This document shows, piece after piece, positions 25,259 through 33,461 of a stretch of 64,000 bases of DNA (position 1 is its first letter; each line of letters opens with the position of its first letter). The notes beneath the pieces were generated by a model, which was not told the origin of the DNA, did no database searches, and saw only the letters and a program-made list of their open reading frames with translations. Origin of the DNA: JACVRW01 sp963827065. GTDB taxonomy: Bacteria; Actinomycetota; Thermoleophilia; Solirubrobacterales; Thermoleophilaceae. Both the position numbers and the translations under genes were made by a program. The stretch spans positions 186,001 to 250,000 of the forward strand of contig CAWGZM010000003.1 of assembly GCA_963827065.1 (NCBI GenBank), given 5' to 3'.

Positions 25259-27004
25259 ATGAGGCATCGGCGCTGGATGTTCCTGGCCGCTTCGGCACTA
25301 CTGGCGACGATGCTGGCCTCGGCGCCCGCGGCGCAGGCGGGGCGCCACCCGGACCGCCCATCGCGCGTGCTGATCATCATGCTCGACCAGGCGCGCCCGG
25401 ACACGATCGAGCGCTACGGGATGAAGCACGTCCAGGCGCTGATGCGGAAGGGCACCTCCTTCCCGAACGCTCTGGTCGGTCACATGGCCGCCGAAACGGT
25501 CGTGAGCCACAACGTGATCACGAGCGGCCAGTTCCCGAAGCACATGGGTTGGTCGAACGAGGTCCATCGCGACGTCGACGGTGTGCTCGGCGCCCGCGGC
25601 GAGTACTACGTGACCTCGAGCATGTCGTGCGCGCAGTTCAAGGCGCTGATCGAGCACGGCGGCTACAGGAAGCTTCCCGACTACCTCGACGACCGCTTCG
25701 GCGATACGTCGAAGTTCGTCTCGATCGCGCAGAAGCGCACGGCGGTCTGCCCGGCCGGCCACACGAGCCTGGCGGCGGACGGGAACGGTACCGACCCCGA
25801 GGACATAATCCTGCAGATCCGCGGCGACTCCGCGCCGATCCAATGCGACGGCGTCTCTGGTTGGCGAGTGCCCGAGGACGCCAACTTGTCGGCGCCGGCC
25901 TACTTCGACCTGGGCAAGCCGTGCAACCGCTGGTGGACGTGGCAGGGCGCGAACGCGTATGGCACGGGCTCGATCCTGCCGGCGCGGATCTATCCGCTCG
26001 AGGGCAACCGCTTCGTACCCGGGCGCGATCCGGCACACCTGGGCGGCGACGTCTGGTCCGCCGACGCTGCCATTCGGGTGATCCAGAACGACCGGGCCTG
26101 GCGCGGCATGCTCGTGAGCCTCGGCGGGATCGACAAGCTGGGCCACATGTGGGGCCCGGAAGACGAGAAAACCGGCCCGCCCGGCTCGAACCAGGAAATG
26201 CGCCACCTGCCGTTCATCGCCAAGACGGCCGACGCGCAGGTCGGGAAGCTGATCGACGCGCTGAAGATCCGCGGCATCCTGGACGAGACGCTCGTGGTGA
26301 TCACCGCCGACCACGCCGCCCAGACCGGTCGTGAGTTCCACGGACGCCTCGACACATTCCCGCCCGGGGTACCCGACAGCAACCTCTGCGATCCCGCCAC
26401 CGGCTCCACGGGCTTGCGCTCGGATTGCAACTGGTACTACGGGCAAGACGCGAACGAGATCTACCTCGATCCCAGCCCCGCAATTGCGGAGCTCAGGGAC
26501 GCCTTGACGCCGGCCGGTGGAGACACCAACCTCCGCTTCTCCTACCAGGACGGACATGTCGCCGCGTGGCTGAACGACAACTCACATGAGCGCAAGCTGG
26601 AGGCGGCGAGGGCGATGCTCGACCTTCCGGGCGTGATCGCGAGCTTCCGCCTGAACGACGACGCGGACGACTACCGGCTGGTGGGGACGAACCGCATGGG
26701 CTTCGGGGAGCTCCTCTGGTTCTGGACGCACGGCCCGCAGCTCGTCGACACGATGGCGGCCCCGTACGCCCCGGATGCCGTCGCGCTGCTCGAGACGGAC
26801 GTGACCTACGGGGTGATGGGCGACCACGGCGGCCACAACCGCCTCGTCCAGAACATCCCGATGGTCTTCTATGGCCCCGGTGTCGGCTCGCGTGACTCGA
26901 GGGAGGAGCTGCGCCTGGTCGATGTGCTGCCGACCATCCTCGAGACGATGGGCATCGACTACGACGAGAACGATCTCGACGGCGAGGCGGTGAGGCTGCG
27001 CTAG
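25259..27004 (+). CDS. Secreted alkaline-phosphatase-superfamily enzyme (nucleotide pyrophosphatase/phosphodiesterase-like)
   Basis: A 581-residue exported protein. The signal peptide is MRHRRWMFLAASALLATMLA with ASAPAAQAG cleavage. VLIIMLDQARPDTIERYG holds the first metal Asp, and AETVVSHNVITSGQFPKHMG the probable nucleophile loop. Later metal-site residues are in MLVSLGGIDKLGHMWGPEDE, LVVITADHAAQTGREFHG and VMGDHGGHNRLVQNIPMVFY. This set fits the type I phosphodiesterase/nucleotide pyrophosphatase branch. The substrate, perhaps a nucleotide or lipid phosphate, is unknown. ATG 25259 follows a strong SD. The stop shares CTAG with the enoyl-CoA hydratase gene. Confidence 0.85.
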   Translation: MRHRRWMFLAASALLATMLASAPAAQAGRHPDRPSRVLIIMLDQARPDTIERYGMKHVQALMRKGTSFPNALVGHMAAETVVSHNVITSGQFPKHMGWSNEVHRDVDGVLGARGEYYVTSSMSCAQFKALIEHGGYRKLPDYLDDRFGDTSKFVSIAQKRTAVCPAGHTSLAADGNGTDPEDIILQIRGDSAPIQCDGVSGWRVPEDANLSAPAYFDLGKPCNRWWTWQGANAYGTGSILPARIYPLEGNRFVPGRDPAHLGGDVWSADAAIRVIQNDRAWRGMLVSLGGIDKLGHMWGPEDEKTGPPGSNQEMRHLPFIAKTADAQVGKLIDALKIRGILDETLVVITADHAAQTGREFHGRLDTFPPGVPDSNLCDPATGSTGLRSDCNWYYGQDANEIYLDPSPAIAELRDALTPAGGDTNLRFSYQDGHVAAWLNDNSHERKLEAARAMLDLPGVIASFRLNDDADDYRLVGTNRMGFGELLWFWTHGPQLVDTMAAPYAPDAVALLETDVTYGVMGDHGGHNRLVQNIPMVFYGPGVGSRDSREELRLVDVLPTILETMGIDYDENDLDGEAVRLR

Positions 27005-27756
27005 CCCCGGCGGCGCTCCGCGAACTCGCCGAGGGCCGCCCGCGCGTCGGGCTCGTCGAAGAGCCGCACGCAGTGGTGCGTCTCGCGGTCCATGGCCGCA
27101 GCGACCAGATCGCCGAAGCGCTCGTTCAGCATCGACTTGGTCGCGGCGAGCGCGTCGCGGGAGTTGCCCGCGAAGACCTCGGCCCAGTGGGCGATGCGCC
27201 CGTCGAGCTCGTCCGGGGCCACCATCTCGGTGGCGAAGCCGTGCTCGCGCGCCCAGGCGGCGTCGCGCTCGCGTCCGCCGAGGAGCAGCTCGCGGGCCGC
27301 ACTCTCGCCAAGCACCTCCGGCAGGAACAGCGTCCCGGCGTTGCTCGCCACGAGGCCGATGCCGACCTCCGGGGTCAGCAGGCGGATGCGGTCGGTGCAG
27401 AGGCGCAGGTCGCAGCTCGCTGCGAACTCGAGCGCGCCGCCCACGCAGACGCCGTCGACCGCTGCGATCACGGGCAGCGGGCTGGCGAGCACGACGCGCG
27501 TCATGCGCTGGAACGCCTCGATCGTGGCCGCCCAGGCAGCGGCGTCGGCCTCGATCGCCGCCTGCAGGTCGTCGCCCGCCGAGAAGTGCTCGCCGGCGCC
27601 GCGCAGGACGACGCAGCGGATGCTTGGATCGGCGCCGGCGGCGTCGACGGCGTCGGCGACGCCGGTCATCGTCTCGAGGTCCCAGGCGTTGCGGCGCTCC
27701 TGGCGGTCCCAGCTGACGATCCGGGCGGCGCCCTGATCGCTCGAAGTGACGGTCAT
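27001..27756 (-). CDS. Enoyl-CoA hydratase/isomerase family protein
   Basis: A 251-residue crotonase-fold protein. FSAGDDLQAAIEADAAAWAA forms the first oxyanion segment and VIAAVDGVCVGGALEFAASC the second, which also carries Gly/Glu near the active site. DLRLCTDRIRLLTPEVGIGL follows. It would hydrate or isomerise an acyl-CoA in the cytosol. ATG 27756 overlaps the TGA of the upstream CoA-ligase-like gene (ATGA), so it likely acts on that enzyme's CoA-thioester product. It is the last gene of the hydantoinase/F420/CoA-ligase operon. Its stop shares CTAG with the convergent phosphatase gene. Confidence 0.88.
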   Translation of the reverse strand: MTVTSSDQGAARIVSWDRQERRNAWDLETMTGVADAVDAAGADPSIRCVVLRGAGEHFSAGDDLQAAIEADAAAWAATIEAFQRMTRVVLASPLPVIAAVDGVCVGGALEFAASCDLRLCTDRIRLLTPEVGIGLVASNAGTLFLPEVLGESAARELLLGGRERDAAWAREHGFATEMVAPDELDGRIAHWAEVFAGNSRDALAATKSMLNERFGDLVAAAMDRETHHCVRLFDEPDARAALGEFAERRRG

Positions 27757-29033
27757 CGAACGGTCTCTCTCCTCAGGCTGTCGACCGCTGGCGGCAGCGC
27801 GTCGCCGCGCGCGGTCCGGTGGACGATGCGCGTCTTGTGCTCGGCCACGGGCAGCGAGCCGGGCTCGAGGCGCGTGACCGCGAAGCGCACGCGGAGCGTT
27901 TTGTACAGGTACTCGGCGAGCCCGTCGAGCTCGACCTCCGGCGCCGCCTCGACGTAGACCTCGACCGGCGGCGCGACGGGGTCGCCGTGCGCAACCACAC
28001 AGTGGCGGCCGAGTCTCCCGTCGGCCTCGACGAGGGCGGCGATCGCCTGCGGGTAGACGTTGACGGCCTGGACGCGCAGCATGTCGTCGCGGCGGCCGTC
28101 GATACGGATGCGCAGCGAGTCGCGGCCGCAGGCGCAGGGCGAGGTCCAGACCTGGGCGAGGTCGCCCGAGCGGTAGCGCAGGAGCGGCGAGGCCTCGCGC
28201 CGCAGGTGCGTCCAGACGAGCTCGCCGCTCGCGCCGTCCTCGAGTGCCAGCGGCTCGCCGCTGTCGGGCTCGACCAGCTCGAGCAGGGCGTGCTCGGCCG
28301 TCGTCAGATGGAGGCCCTCGCCCTCGCCGCAGGCGCCGCCCATCGTCGACCAGACGTCAGACATGCCGAACGTGTCCATCACGCTCGCTCCCCAGGCCGC
28401 CTCGATCTCCGCGCGCACGGCGGCGAGGCCCGCGCCGGGCTCACCGGCGGTCACGATGTGCCGCAGGCCGAGCTCACGCGGCTCGATGCCCTCCTCGCGC
28501 GCCCGCGCGGCCAGGTAGGCCGGAAACGAGAGCGTTCCGAAGATCGCCGTGATGCCGAGCCGTGGGATCAGGTCGAGCAGGCGCCGCGACTGCCCGGTGC
28601 CGACTGGCACCACGGTCGCGCCGCTCGCCTCGAGCGCCATGTGGTCGGCGATCCCGCCGGCGTAGAGCGCGTAGTTGAGGCAGTGTGCGATCACATCGTC
28701 GGGCTGCACGCCGGCGATCCGGAAGGCCTCGCCGCCGACGGCGCTGTTGGCCTCGTGGTCCGCGCGGGTGAAGCCGACGGCGACCGGCTCGCCGGTCGTG
28801 CCCGAGGTCACGTGCATGCGCACGAGCCGCTCGGGCGCCGCGCACAGCTGGGGGCCGAAGGGCGGCTGCGCACGCTGACCCTCGCGCAGCTCCTCCTTGG
28901 TCGTGAACGGGAGCCGGGACAGGTCGCCCGGCTCGCGCACCTGCTCGCGCAGGCCGTGCAGCCGCTCGCGGTAGAACGGGCTCGCCGCCTCGAGGTACTC
29001 GAGCTGCTGCTGGAGCGGGGTCAGGTCTTGCAT
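27753..29033 (-). CDS. Phenylacetate-CoA ligase-like AMP-forming enzyme (PaaK family)
   Basis: A 426-residue adenylate-forming enzyme of the PaaK branch. LVRMHVTSGTTGEPVAVGFT holds the AMP-binding P-loop, GASVMDTFGMSDVWSTMGGA the A5-type motif, and LLRYRSGDLAQVW the A7/A8 region. CACGRDSLRIRIDGRRDDML carries a Cys cluster common in PaaK proteins. It should activate a carboxylic acid to a CoA thioester. The ATG and first five codons (MQDLT) lie inside a perfect 27-bp inverted repeat, so the start appears to be supplied by that element; the family-like N-terminus resumes at LQQQLEYLEAASPFYRERL. The stop overlaps the hydratase start. Confidence 0.87.
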   Translation of the reverse strand: MQDLTPLQQQLEYLEAASPFYRERLHGLREQVREPGDLSRLPFTTKEELREGQRAQPPFGPQLCAAPERLVRMHVTSGTTGEPVAVGFTRADHEANSAVGGEAFRIAGVQPDDVIAHCLNYALYAGGIADHMALEASGATVVPVGTGQSRRLLDLIPRLGITAIFGTLSFPAYLAARAREEGIEPRELGLRHIVTAGEPGAGLAAVRAEIEAAWGASVMDTFGMSDVWSTMGGACGEGEGLHLTTAEHALLELVEPDSGEPLALEDGASGELVWTHLRREASPLLRYRSGDLAQVWTSPCACGRDSLRIRIDGRRDDMLRVQAVNVYPQAIAALVEADGRLGRHCVVAHGDPVAPPVEVYVEAAPEVELDGLAEYLYKTLRVRFAVTRLEPGSLPVAEHKTRIVHRTARGDALPPAVDSLRRETVR

Positions 29034-29100
29034 TCGAGCATCCCGCATCGGTCGAGCATCCGCGTGCGCCCCAGGATGCTCGAATGCAAGACCTGACCCC
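29017..29100. repeat. Perfect 27-bp inverted repeat (REP/MITE-like) spanning a start codon
   Basis: The arms are 29017-29043 and 29074-29100, identical in inverted orientation, with a 30-base loop. Arm ends read GGGGTCAGGTCTTGCATT. The loop contains a second TCGAGCATCC (29052-29061) that can pair with the right arm instead, making two exclusive hairpins. The element begins right after the stop of the carbamoylase gene and contains the start codon of the PaaK-like gene. I recall similar GGGGTCAGGTCTTGCA palindromes near REP-associated tyrosine transposases, but cannot confirm it here. Confidence 0.9.
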
Positions 29101-30351
29101 TCAGACGTACGGCGTGAGCTCGCCCGCGGCGGCGCGGCCGAGCGCGGCGTCGACGGTGCGTCCGTAGGCCTCGATCGCCACGCGCAGGTCGGCCTCCGGC
29201 GTGTCCTCCTCCTTCGTGTGCGAGACGGGTGGGGATGAGGACGAGAAGATCATCACCGTCGGGATGAGACGCGCCATCTCCGCGGCGTCGTGGAGCGGCC
29301 CGCTGGGAATCGCCGTGTCCCTGCCGCCCGACTCCTGCACGGCCTCGCGCGCGGAATCGATCAGCCGCTCGTCGAACGGGATCGGCGGGATCGACCACAG
29401 GTGGCGCAGCTCGACCTCGCAGCCCTGGTCGGCCGCCGCCCGCTCGCAGGCCTGACGCGCCTCGGCGAGCATCGTGGCGAGCTCGTCCGGGTCGAGGTGG
29501 CGCTGGTCGAGCAGCATCTCGGTGCGGCCGGCGACCGCCGTGACGACGCCCGGCTCGCTCGTGGCGCCGCCGACCGTGCACACGCCGCCCTCGTGGCTGA
29601 GGCCGATCTCGCGGATCGCGAGCGCGGCCTGGGCCGTGGCGGCAAAGCTGTCGCGCCGCAGCTCCATCGGGGTGGCGCCGGCGTGCGCGGCCTGGCCCGT
29701 GAAGACCGCCACGTGGCGCTCGACGCCGCAGGTGCCGAGTACCGTCGCCGCCGGCTCGCCGCGGCTCTCGAGCACGGGGCCCTGCTCGATGTGGAGCTCC
29801 AGGTAGGCGCAGGCCCCGCGCAGCTGCGCGCCCGACTCGTGTACTCGGTCGAGCTCGACGCCGTGGCGGGCGACCACCTCCTCGAGCCGCTCGCCGTCGC
29901 GGTCGCGCAGGTCGCGCACCTCGTCGACCTCCAGCGTGCCCGCACAGGCGGACGACCCGAACAGGCTGCGGCCGAAGCGCGCGCCCTCCTCGTCGGCCCA
30001 GTCGACGAGCCGCAGGCTCACCGGCGGGCGCCCATCGGCGTGCGCGCGCAGCGCGCCCACCGCGCTGAGGATCCCGAGCGCGCCGTCGAGCCAGCCGCCC
30101 GCCGGCACGGAGTCGATGTGCGAGCCGACGATCACGAAGCCCTCGCCGTCGCCTGGCAGGTCGGCCCAGAGGTTGCCGGCGGGATCGACCTCGATCTCCA
30201 CCGGCAGCTCCTCGAGCCGCGAGCGCAGGAACTCGCGCGCCTTCACCCACTCGTCGGTCCAGCACACGCGCCGCGCTCCGTCGGGTCCGCCGGTGAGCCG
30301 CGCCAGCTCGCGCAGGTCCTCGAGGACGAGGTCCGCGTCCACCGCCGTCAC
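29101..30351 (-). CDS. M20-family N-carbamoyl-L-amino-acid hydrolase / allantoate amidohydrolase-like
   Basis: A 416-residue metal-dependent amidohydrolase. IVGSHIDSVPAGGWLDGALG carries the first His and bridging Asp ligands, WADEEGARFGRSLFGS the catalytic Glu pair, and AYLELHIEQGPVLE the third His. PSGPLHDAAEMARLIPT supplies the last ligand. These features match L-carbamoylases and allantoate amidohydrolases, which cleave a carbamoyl group to release ammonia and CO2. GTG 30351 overlaps the TGA of the hydantoinase gene (GTGA). This pairing suggests the carbamoylase hydrolyses the ring-opened product of the hydantoinase. A long inverted repeat follows its stop. Confidence 0.9.
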   Translation of the reverse strand: MTAVDADLVLEDLRELARLTGGPDGARRVCWTDEWVKAREFLRSRLEELPVEIEVDPAGNLWADLPGDGEGFVIVGSHIDSVPAGGWLDGALGILSAVGALRAHADGRPPVSLRLVDWADEEGARFGRSLFGSSACAGTLEVDEVRDLRDRDGERLEEVVARHGVELDRVHESGAQLRGACAYLELHIEQGPVLESRGEPAATVLGTCGVERHVAVFTGQAAHAGATPMELRRDSFAATAQAALAIREIGLSHEGGVCTVGGATSEPGVVTAVAGRTEMLLDQRHLDPDELATMLAEARQACERAAADQGCEVELRHLWSIPPIPFDERLIDSAREAVQESGGRDTAIPSGPLHDAAEMARLIPTVMIFSSSSPPVSHTKEEDTPEADLRVAIEAYGRTVDAALGRAAAGELTPYV

Positions 30352-31736
30352 GTGGCGACCGGCGCCGGCGCTCCGAGCGAGCGCGGCACGAAGCGCCCGT
30401 GCCCGGGCTGCGTCCTGATCTCCCCGCGGTCGTAGACGAGCGTGCCGCGGCAGTACGTCTGCCTGACGCTGCCGCTCGAGCGCTGCCCGTCGAAGAGGTC
30501 GTAGTCGACGTTCATGTGCGAGGTGCGCGTCGAGAACTCGAACGGCGTGGCCGGGTCGAAGATGACGACGTCCGCGTCCTTGCCGGGCGCCACAGCGCCC
30601 TTCCGGGGCAGGCCGAAGCGGCGCGCGATCGCCGTCGAGGTCAGGTCGACGAGCTCGCTGCGCGTGATGCGCCCGCCCTCGACGCCCAGGTCCCAGAGCT
30701 TCACGAGCCGGTGCTGGATCATCGCCAGGCCGTTGGGGATCTTGGAGAAGTCGTCGCGCCCGAGCGCCTTCTGCTCGCTGTTGAACGGGCAGTGGTCGGT
30801 AGACACGCTCTCGAGAACGCCGCGGCGGAGCGCCGTCCAGAGCAGCTCCTGGTTGGGCGCCGAGCGCAGCGGCGGCGAGCAGACGTAGAGGGCGCCCTCG
30901 AAGTCCGGCCGCGCGAGGTCCTCGACCGTGTTCGTGAGGTACTGCAGGCAGGTCTCGCCCGAGACCGCGACGCCGCGTTCCTGTCCGGCGGCGATCTCGT
31001 CGGCCGCCAGGCCGCAGGTCACGTGCACGATGAACAGGTTGGCGCCCGCCAGTTCGGCCAGTCGCACGGAGCGATGGGTCGCCTCCGCCTCGAGGATCTC
31101 GGGGCGCGTGTGGGCGTGGTGGATCGGCTCGGTCTGGCCGGCCGCGAGCGCCCGCTCGACGAGCACGTCGATCGTCCAGCCGTTCTCGCAGTGGACCATC
31201 GTGAGCGCGCCCAGGTCGCGGGTCGTCTCGAGAACGCGGAAGAACAGGTCGTCGGTGACCATCAGCACGCCCTTGTAGGCGAGGAAGACCTTGAACGAGC
31301 AGATGCCCTCCTCCTCGACCAGAGGCGGCATGTCGGCGAACGTGCCCTCATCGGCGTTCGTGATCGCCATGTGGAAGCCATAGTCGACGTGCGCGGCGCC
31401 GGCGGCGCGCTCCTGCCACTCCTCGAGCGACGAGCGCAGGCCGCCCGGCTCCTGCTGGATGACGAAGTCGACGATGCACGTGGTCCCGCCGGCCGCGGCG
31501 GCGCGCGTGCCGGTGTCGTAGTCGTCGATCGAGCGCGTGCCGCCGAACGGCATCGCCATGTGCGTGTGGTTGTCGATCAGGCCGGGCAGCACGTAGCAGC
31601 CGCTCGCGTCGACGACCTCCGCGTCCAGCTCCCCGAACGACCCGATGGCGGCGATCTCCTCGCCGTCGATGAGCACGTCGGCAACCGTCTCGTGGTCGGC
31701 TCCGACCACCGTTCCGCCCTGGATGAGCGTCCTCAT
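30348..31736 (-). CDS. Dihydropyrimidinase/D-hydantoinase
   Basis: A 462-residue cyclic amidohydrolase. YVLPGLIDNHTHMAMPFGGT carries the HxH metal pair, CSFKVFLAYKG the lysine that is carboxylated to bridge both metals, and ALTMVHCENGW and LFIVHVTCGLA the further His ligands. ESVSTDHCPF carries the catalytic Asp region. It opens hydantoin or dihydropyrimidine rings to N-carbamoyl amino acids. ATG 31736 overlaps the stop of the F420-oxidoreductase gene (ATGA) and its stop overlaps the carbamoylase start, so three genes are tightly coupled. The natural substrate is not known; dihydrouracil or an N-heterocycle is plausible. Confidence 0.93.
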   Translation of the reverse strand: MRTLIQGGTVVGADHETVADVLIDGEEIAAIGSFGELDAEVVDASGCYVLPGLIDNHTHMAMPFGGTRSIDDYDTGTRAAAAGGTTCIVDFVIQQEPGGLRSSLEEWQERAAGAAHVDYGFHMAITNADEGTFADMPPLVEEEGICSFKVFLAYKGVLMVTDDLFFRVLETTRDLGALTMVHCENGWTIDVLVERALAAGQTEPIHHAHTRPEILEAEATHRSVRLAELAGANLFIVHVTCGLAADEIAAGQERGVAVSGETCLQYLTNTVEDLARPDFEGALYVCSPPLRSAPNQELLWTALRRGVLESVSTDHCPFNSEQKALGRDDFSKIPNGLAMIQHRLVKLWDLGVEGGRITRSELVDLTSTAIARRFGLPRKGAVAPGKDADVVIFDPATPFEFSTRTSHMNVDYDLFDGQRSSGSVRQTYCRGTLVYDRGEIRTQPGHGRFVPRSLGAPAPVAT

Positions 31737-32764
31737 TGTGAACCTCCAGTCACGCCGGCGAAGCGCGGGATGATCTCGCGCCCGTAGGTCTCGAGCGTGC
31801 GCTCCTGGCCTTCCGTCATCAGATAGATGTTGAACTGGTCGACGCCGATCGACTCGAGCTCGGCCAGCTTGGCCGCCGCCTGCTCGGGCGTGCCGAGCAC
31901 GCAGAAGCGGTCACAGATCTCGTCGCTGACGAACGCGCCGTGGCGGGCGCCGACGCGCGAATGCTCGTCGTAGTCGTAGCCCGTCTCGGCCGGCACGTAG
32001 TCCGTCAGCGCGCGCGGCACGACCTGGCCGTCCGCCCCGTAGCGCGCGATCAGGTCGCGCACGTGGTTCGAGACCATCGCGGGGAACCAGCGCACCTGCT
32101 CGCGCGCCGCCGCGATGTCGTCCGAGATGTGGCTTGGGGCGCAGACGATGCACTTGAGCGCCGCGGGGTCGCGGCCCGCCTCGGCGGCCGCCGCGCGTGC
32201 GGTTTCCATCGTCCAGCGGATGATGTCCGGGTCGGCGAGCTGGATGATCACGCCGTCGCCGACGCGCCCCGCCACGGCGAGCACGCGCGGGCCGTAGCCC
32301 GCCACGTGCATCTCGATCGGCGGCAGCTCCGGACGCACCCAGGCGAGCTCGATGTCGGTGTCGTTCCAGTGCACCTTCTCGCCGTTCATGAACGGCTTGA
32401 TCATCTTCAGGGCCTCCTCGAACGGGCCGACCCTGACCGGCTTCTGGCCGATATAGCGGCGCGCCGAGTCGCCGCGTCCGATGCCCATGACCATGCGCCC
32501 GTCCGAGATGTCCTGAAGCGTCGCGTAGGCGCTCGCCACGACGGTCGGCTCCCGCGTGCCCGGGTTCGTGACCATGTGGCCGAGCTTGATCCGCTCGGTC
32601 GCCTTGGCGGCCAGCGCGAGCGTCGGGATCGAGTCCTGCCAGAGCACGTGCGAGTCGTAGGTCCAGCCGTACTCGAAGCCCTCGCGTTCGGCCATCTGCA
32701 GCAGCTCAATGAGCCGCTGCCAGGGCGGGTCGGGCAGGACGGTGACACCGAAGGTGAGTGACAC
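31733..32764 (-). CDS. LLM-class F420-dependent oxidoreductase (hydantoinase-linked)
   Basis: A 343-residue luciferase-like TIM barrel. MSLTFGVTVLPDPPWQRLIE is the first strand. KLGHMVTNPGTREPTVVASA and GRMVMGIGRGDSARRYIGQK carry the G-R-G-D cofactor loop of F420 enzymes. VAGYGPRVLAVAGRVGDGVI and ESIGVDQFNIYLMTEGQERT complete the barrel. I recall a family (TIGR03842) that often accompanies hydantoinases. It may oxidise or reduce a ring before opening. GTG 32764 was preferred over GTG 32773, three codons upstream. It heads the operon; two direct GATAAC repeats lie ~40-60 bp upstream. Confidence 0.87.
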   Translation of the reverse strand: MSLTFGVTVLPDPPWQRLIELLQMAEREGFEYGWTYDSHVLWQDSIPTLALAAKATERIKLGHMVTNPGTREPTVVASAYATLQDISDGRMVMGIGRGDSARRYIGQKPVRVGPFEEALKMIKPFMNGEKVHWNDTDIELAWVRPELPPIEMHVAGYGPRVLAVAGRVGDGVIIQLADPDIIRWTMETARAAAAEAGRDPAALKCIVCAPSHISDDIAAAREQVRWFPAMVSNHVRDLIARYGADGQVVPRALTDYVPAETGYDYDEHSRVGARHGAFVSDEICDRFCVLGTPEQAAAKLAELESIGVDQFNIYLMTEGQERTLETYGREIIPRFAGVTGGSQ

Positions 32765-32805
32765 AGCGCACACAACCTACGCCAAGCCGTCGCTACCTTC
32801 GTTGG

Positions 32806-32822
32806 GATAACACTTCGATAAC
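32806..32822. promoter_or_regulatory. Direct repeat GATAAC (two copies, 11 bp apart) upstream of the hydantoinase operon
   Basis: GATAAC occurs at 32806-32811 and 32817-32822, one helical turn apart, in the 118-bp gap between the operon head and the PAP2 gene. This could be an operator or activator site for the leftward operon. No regulator gene is adjacent, so the assignment is weak. Confidence 0.3.
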
Positions 32823-32882
32823 CCTCGAACGATGGAACGGATCCGCAAAAGCCGCCAGCGCCTCACCGAGTGGGGGCCGCGC

Positions 32883-33422
32883 TCAAGCGGCGGCCGGCAG
32901 GCGGAAGAGGCGCAGCGCGAGCAGCGCGCAGAGGGCGCCGAGCCCCGCGCCGAGCAGGGCGCCGGCCATCACGTCGAGCGGGAAGTGCACCCTGAGGTAA
33001 AGCCGCGAGAGCGCCACGGCCGCGGCGATGCCGAGCGCCCAGGGCCGCAGGCGCGGACTGATGATCGCGATGGCGGTGGCCGCCGCGAAGGCGGTGGCGC
33101 TGTGGCCCGACGGGAACGAGGCGTTGTCGGGCAGCGGCGCGAGCGAGCCGAGCGAAGTGTCGAGCTCGGGCGGGCGAGCGCGGTCGAAGGCCCGCTTGAG
33201 CAGGTCAGACGCGAGCGAGGCGGCGCCGACCGCGAGCGCGGCGGCTCCGAAGGCGAGCGGCAGCCGCCGGCAGCGCAGGTCGGAGCACAGCCCCAGGCCT
33301 ACGAGCAGCGGCCCCTTCACCCACCAGGCGGACAGGACGACGAAGAGCGCGGTCAGCCAGGGGTGCTCGAAGGCCGGAGCGGCCTCGATCAGGGCACGGT
33401 CAAGGTCGAGCAGGAAAGCCAT
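32883..33422 (-). CDS. PAP2-family lipid phosphatase (undecaprenyl-PP or phosphatidate phosphatase-like)
   Basis: A 179-residue membrane phosphatase with five or six hydrophobic helices. The three active-site motifs are visible: KRAFDRARP, FPSGHSATAFA with the acid His, and SRLYLRVHFPLDVMAG with the nucleophile His. It would remove phosphate from a lipid phosphate or polyprenyl pyrophosphate at the outer membrane face. ATG 33422 (MAFLLDLDRALIEAA) was chosen. It is divergent from the diacylglycerol-kinase-like gene; the 39-bp gap cannot hold two full separate promoters, so the pair may share control. A second PAP2 domain sits in the fusion protein nearby. Confidence 0.88.
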   Translation of the reverse strand: MAFLLDLDRALIEAAPAFEHPWLTALFVVLSAWWVKGPLLVGLGLCSDLRCRRLPLAFGAAALAVGAASLASDLLKRAFDRARPPELDTSLGSLAPLPDNASFPSGHSATAFAAATAIAIISPRLRPWALGIAAAVALSRLYLRVHFPLDVMAGALLGAGLGALCALLALRLFRLPAAA

Positions 33423-33461
33423 CGCTCGAGAGCAACGGACGCTAGCAAGAGGGCGGCGCCG

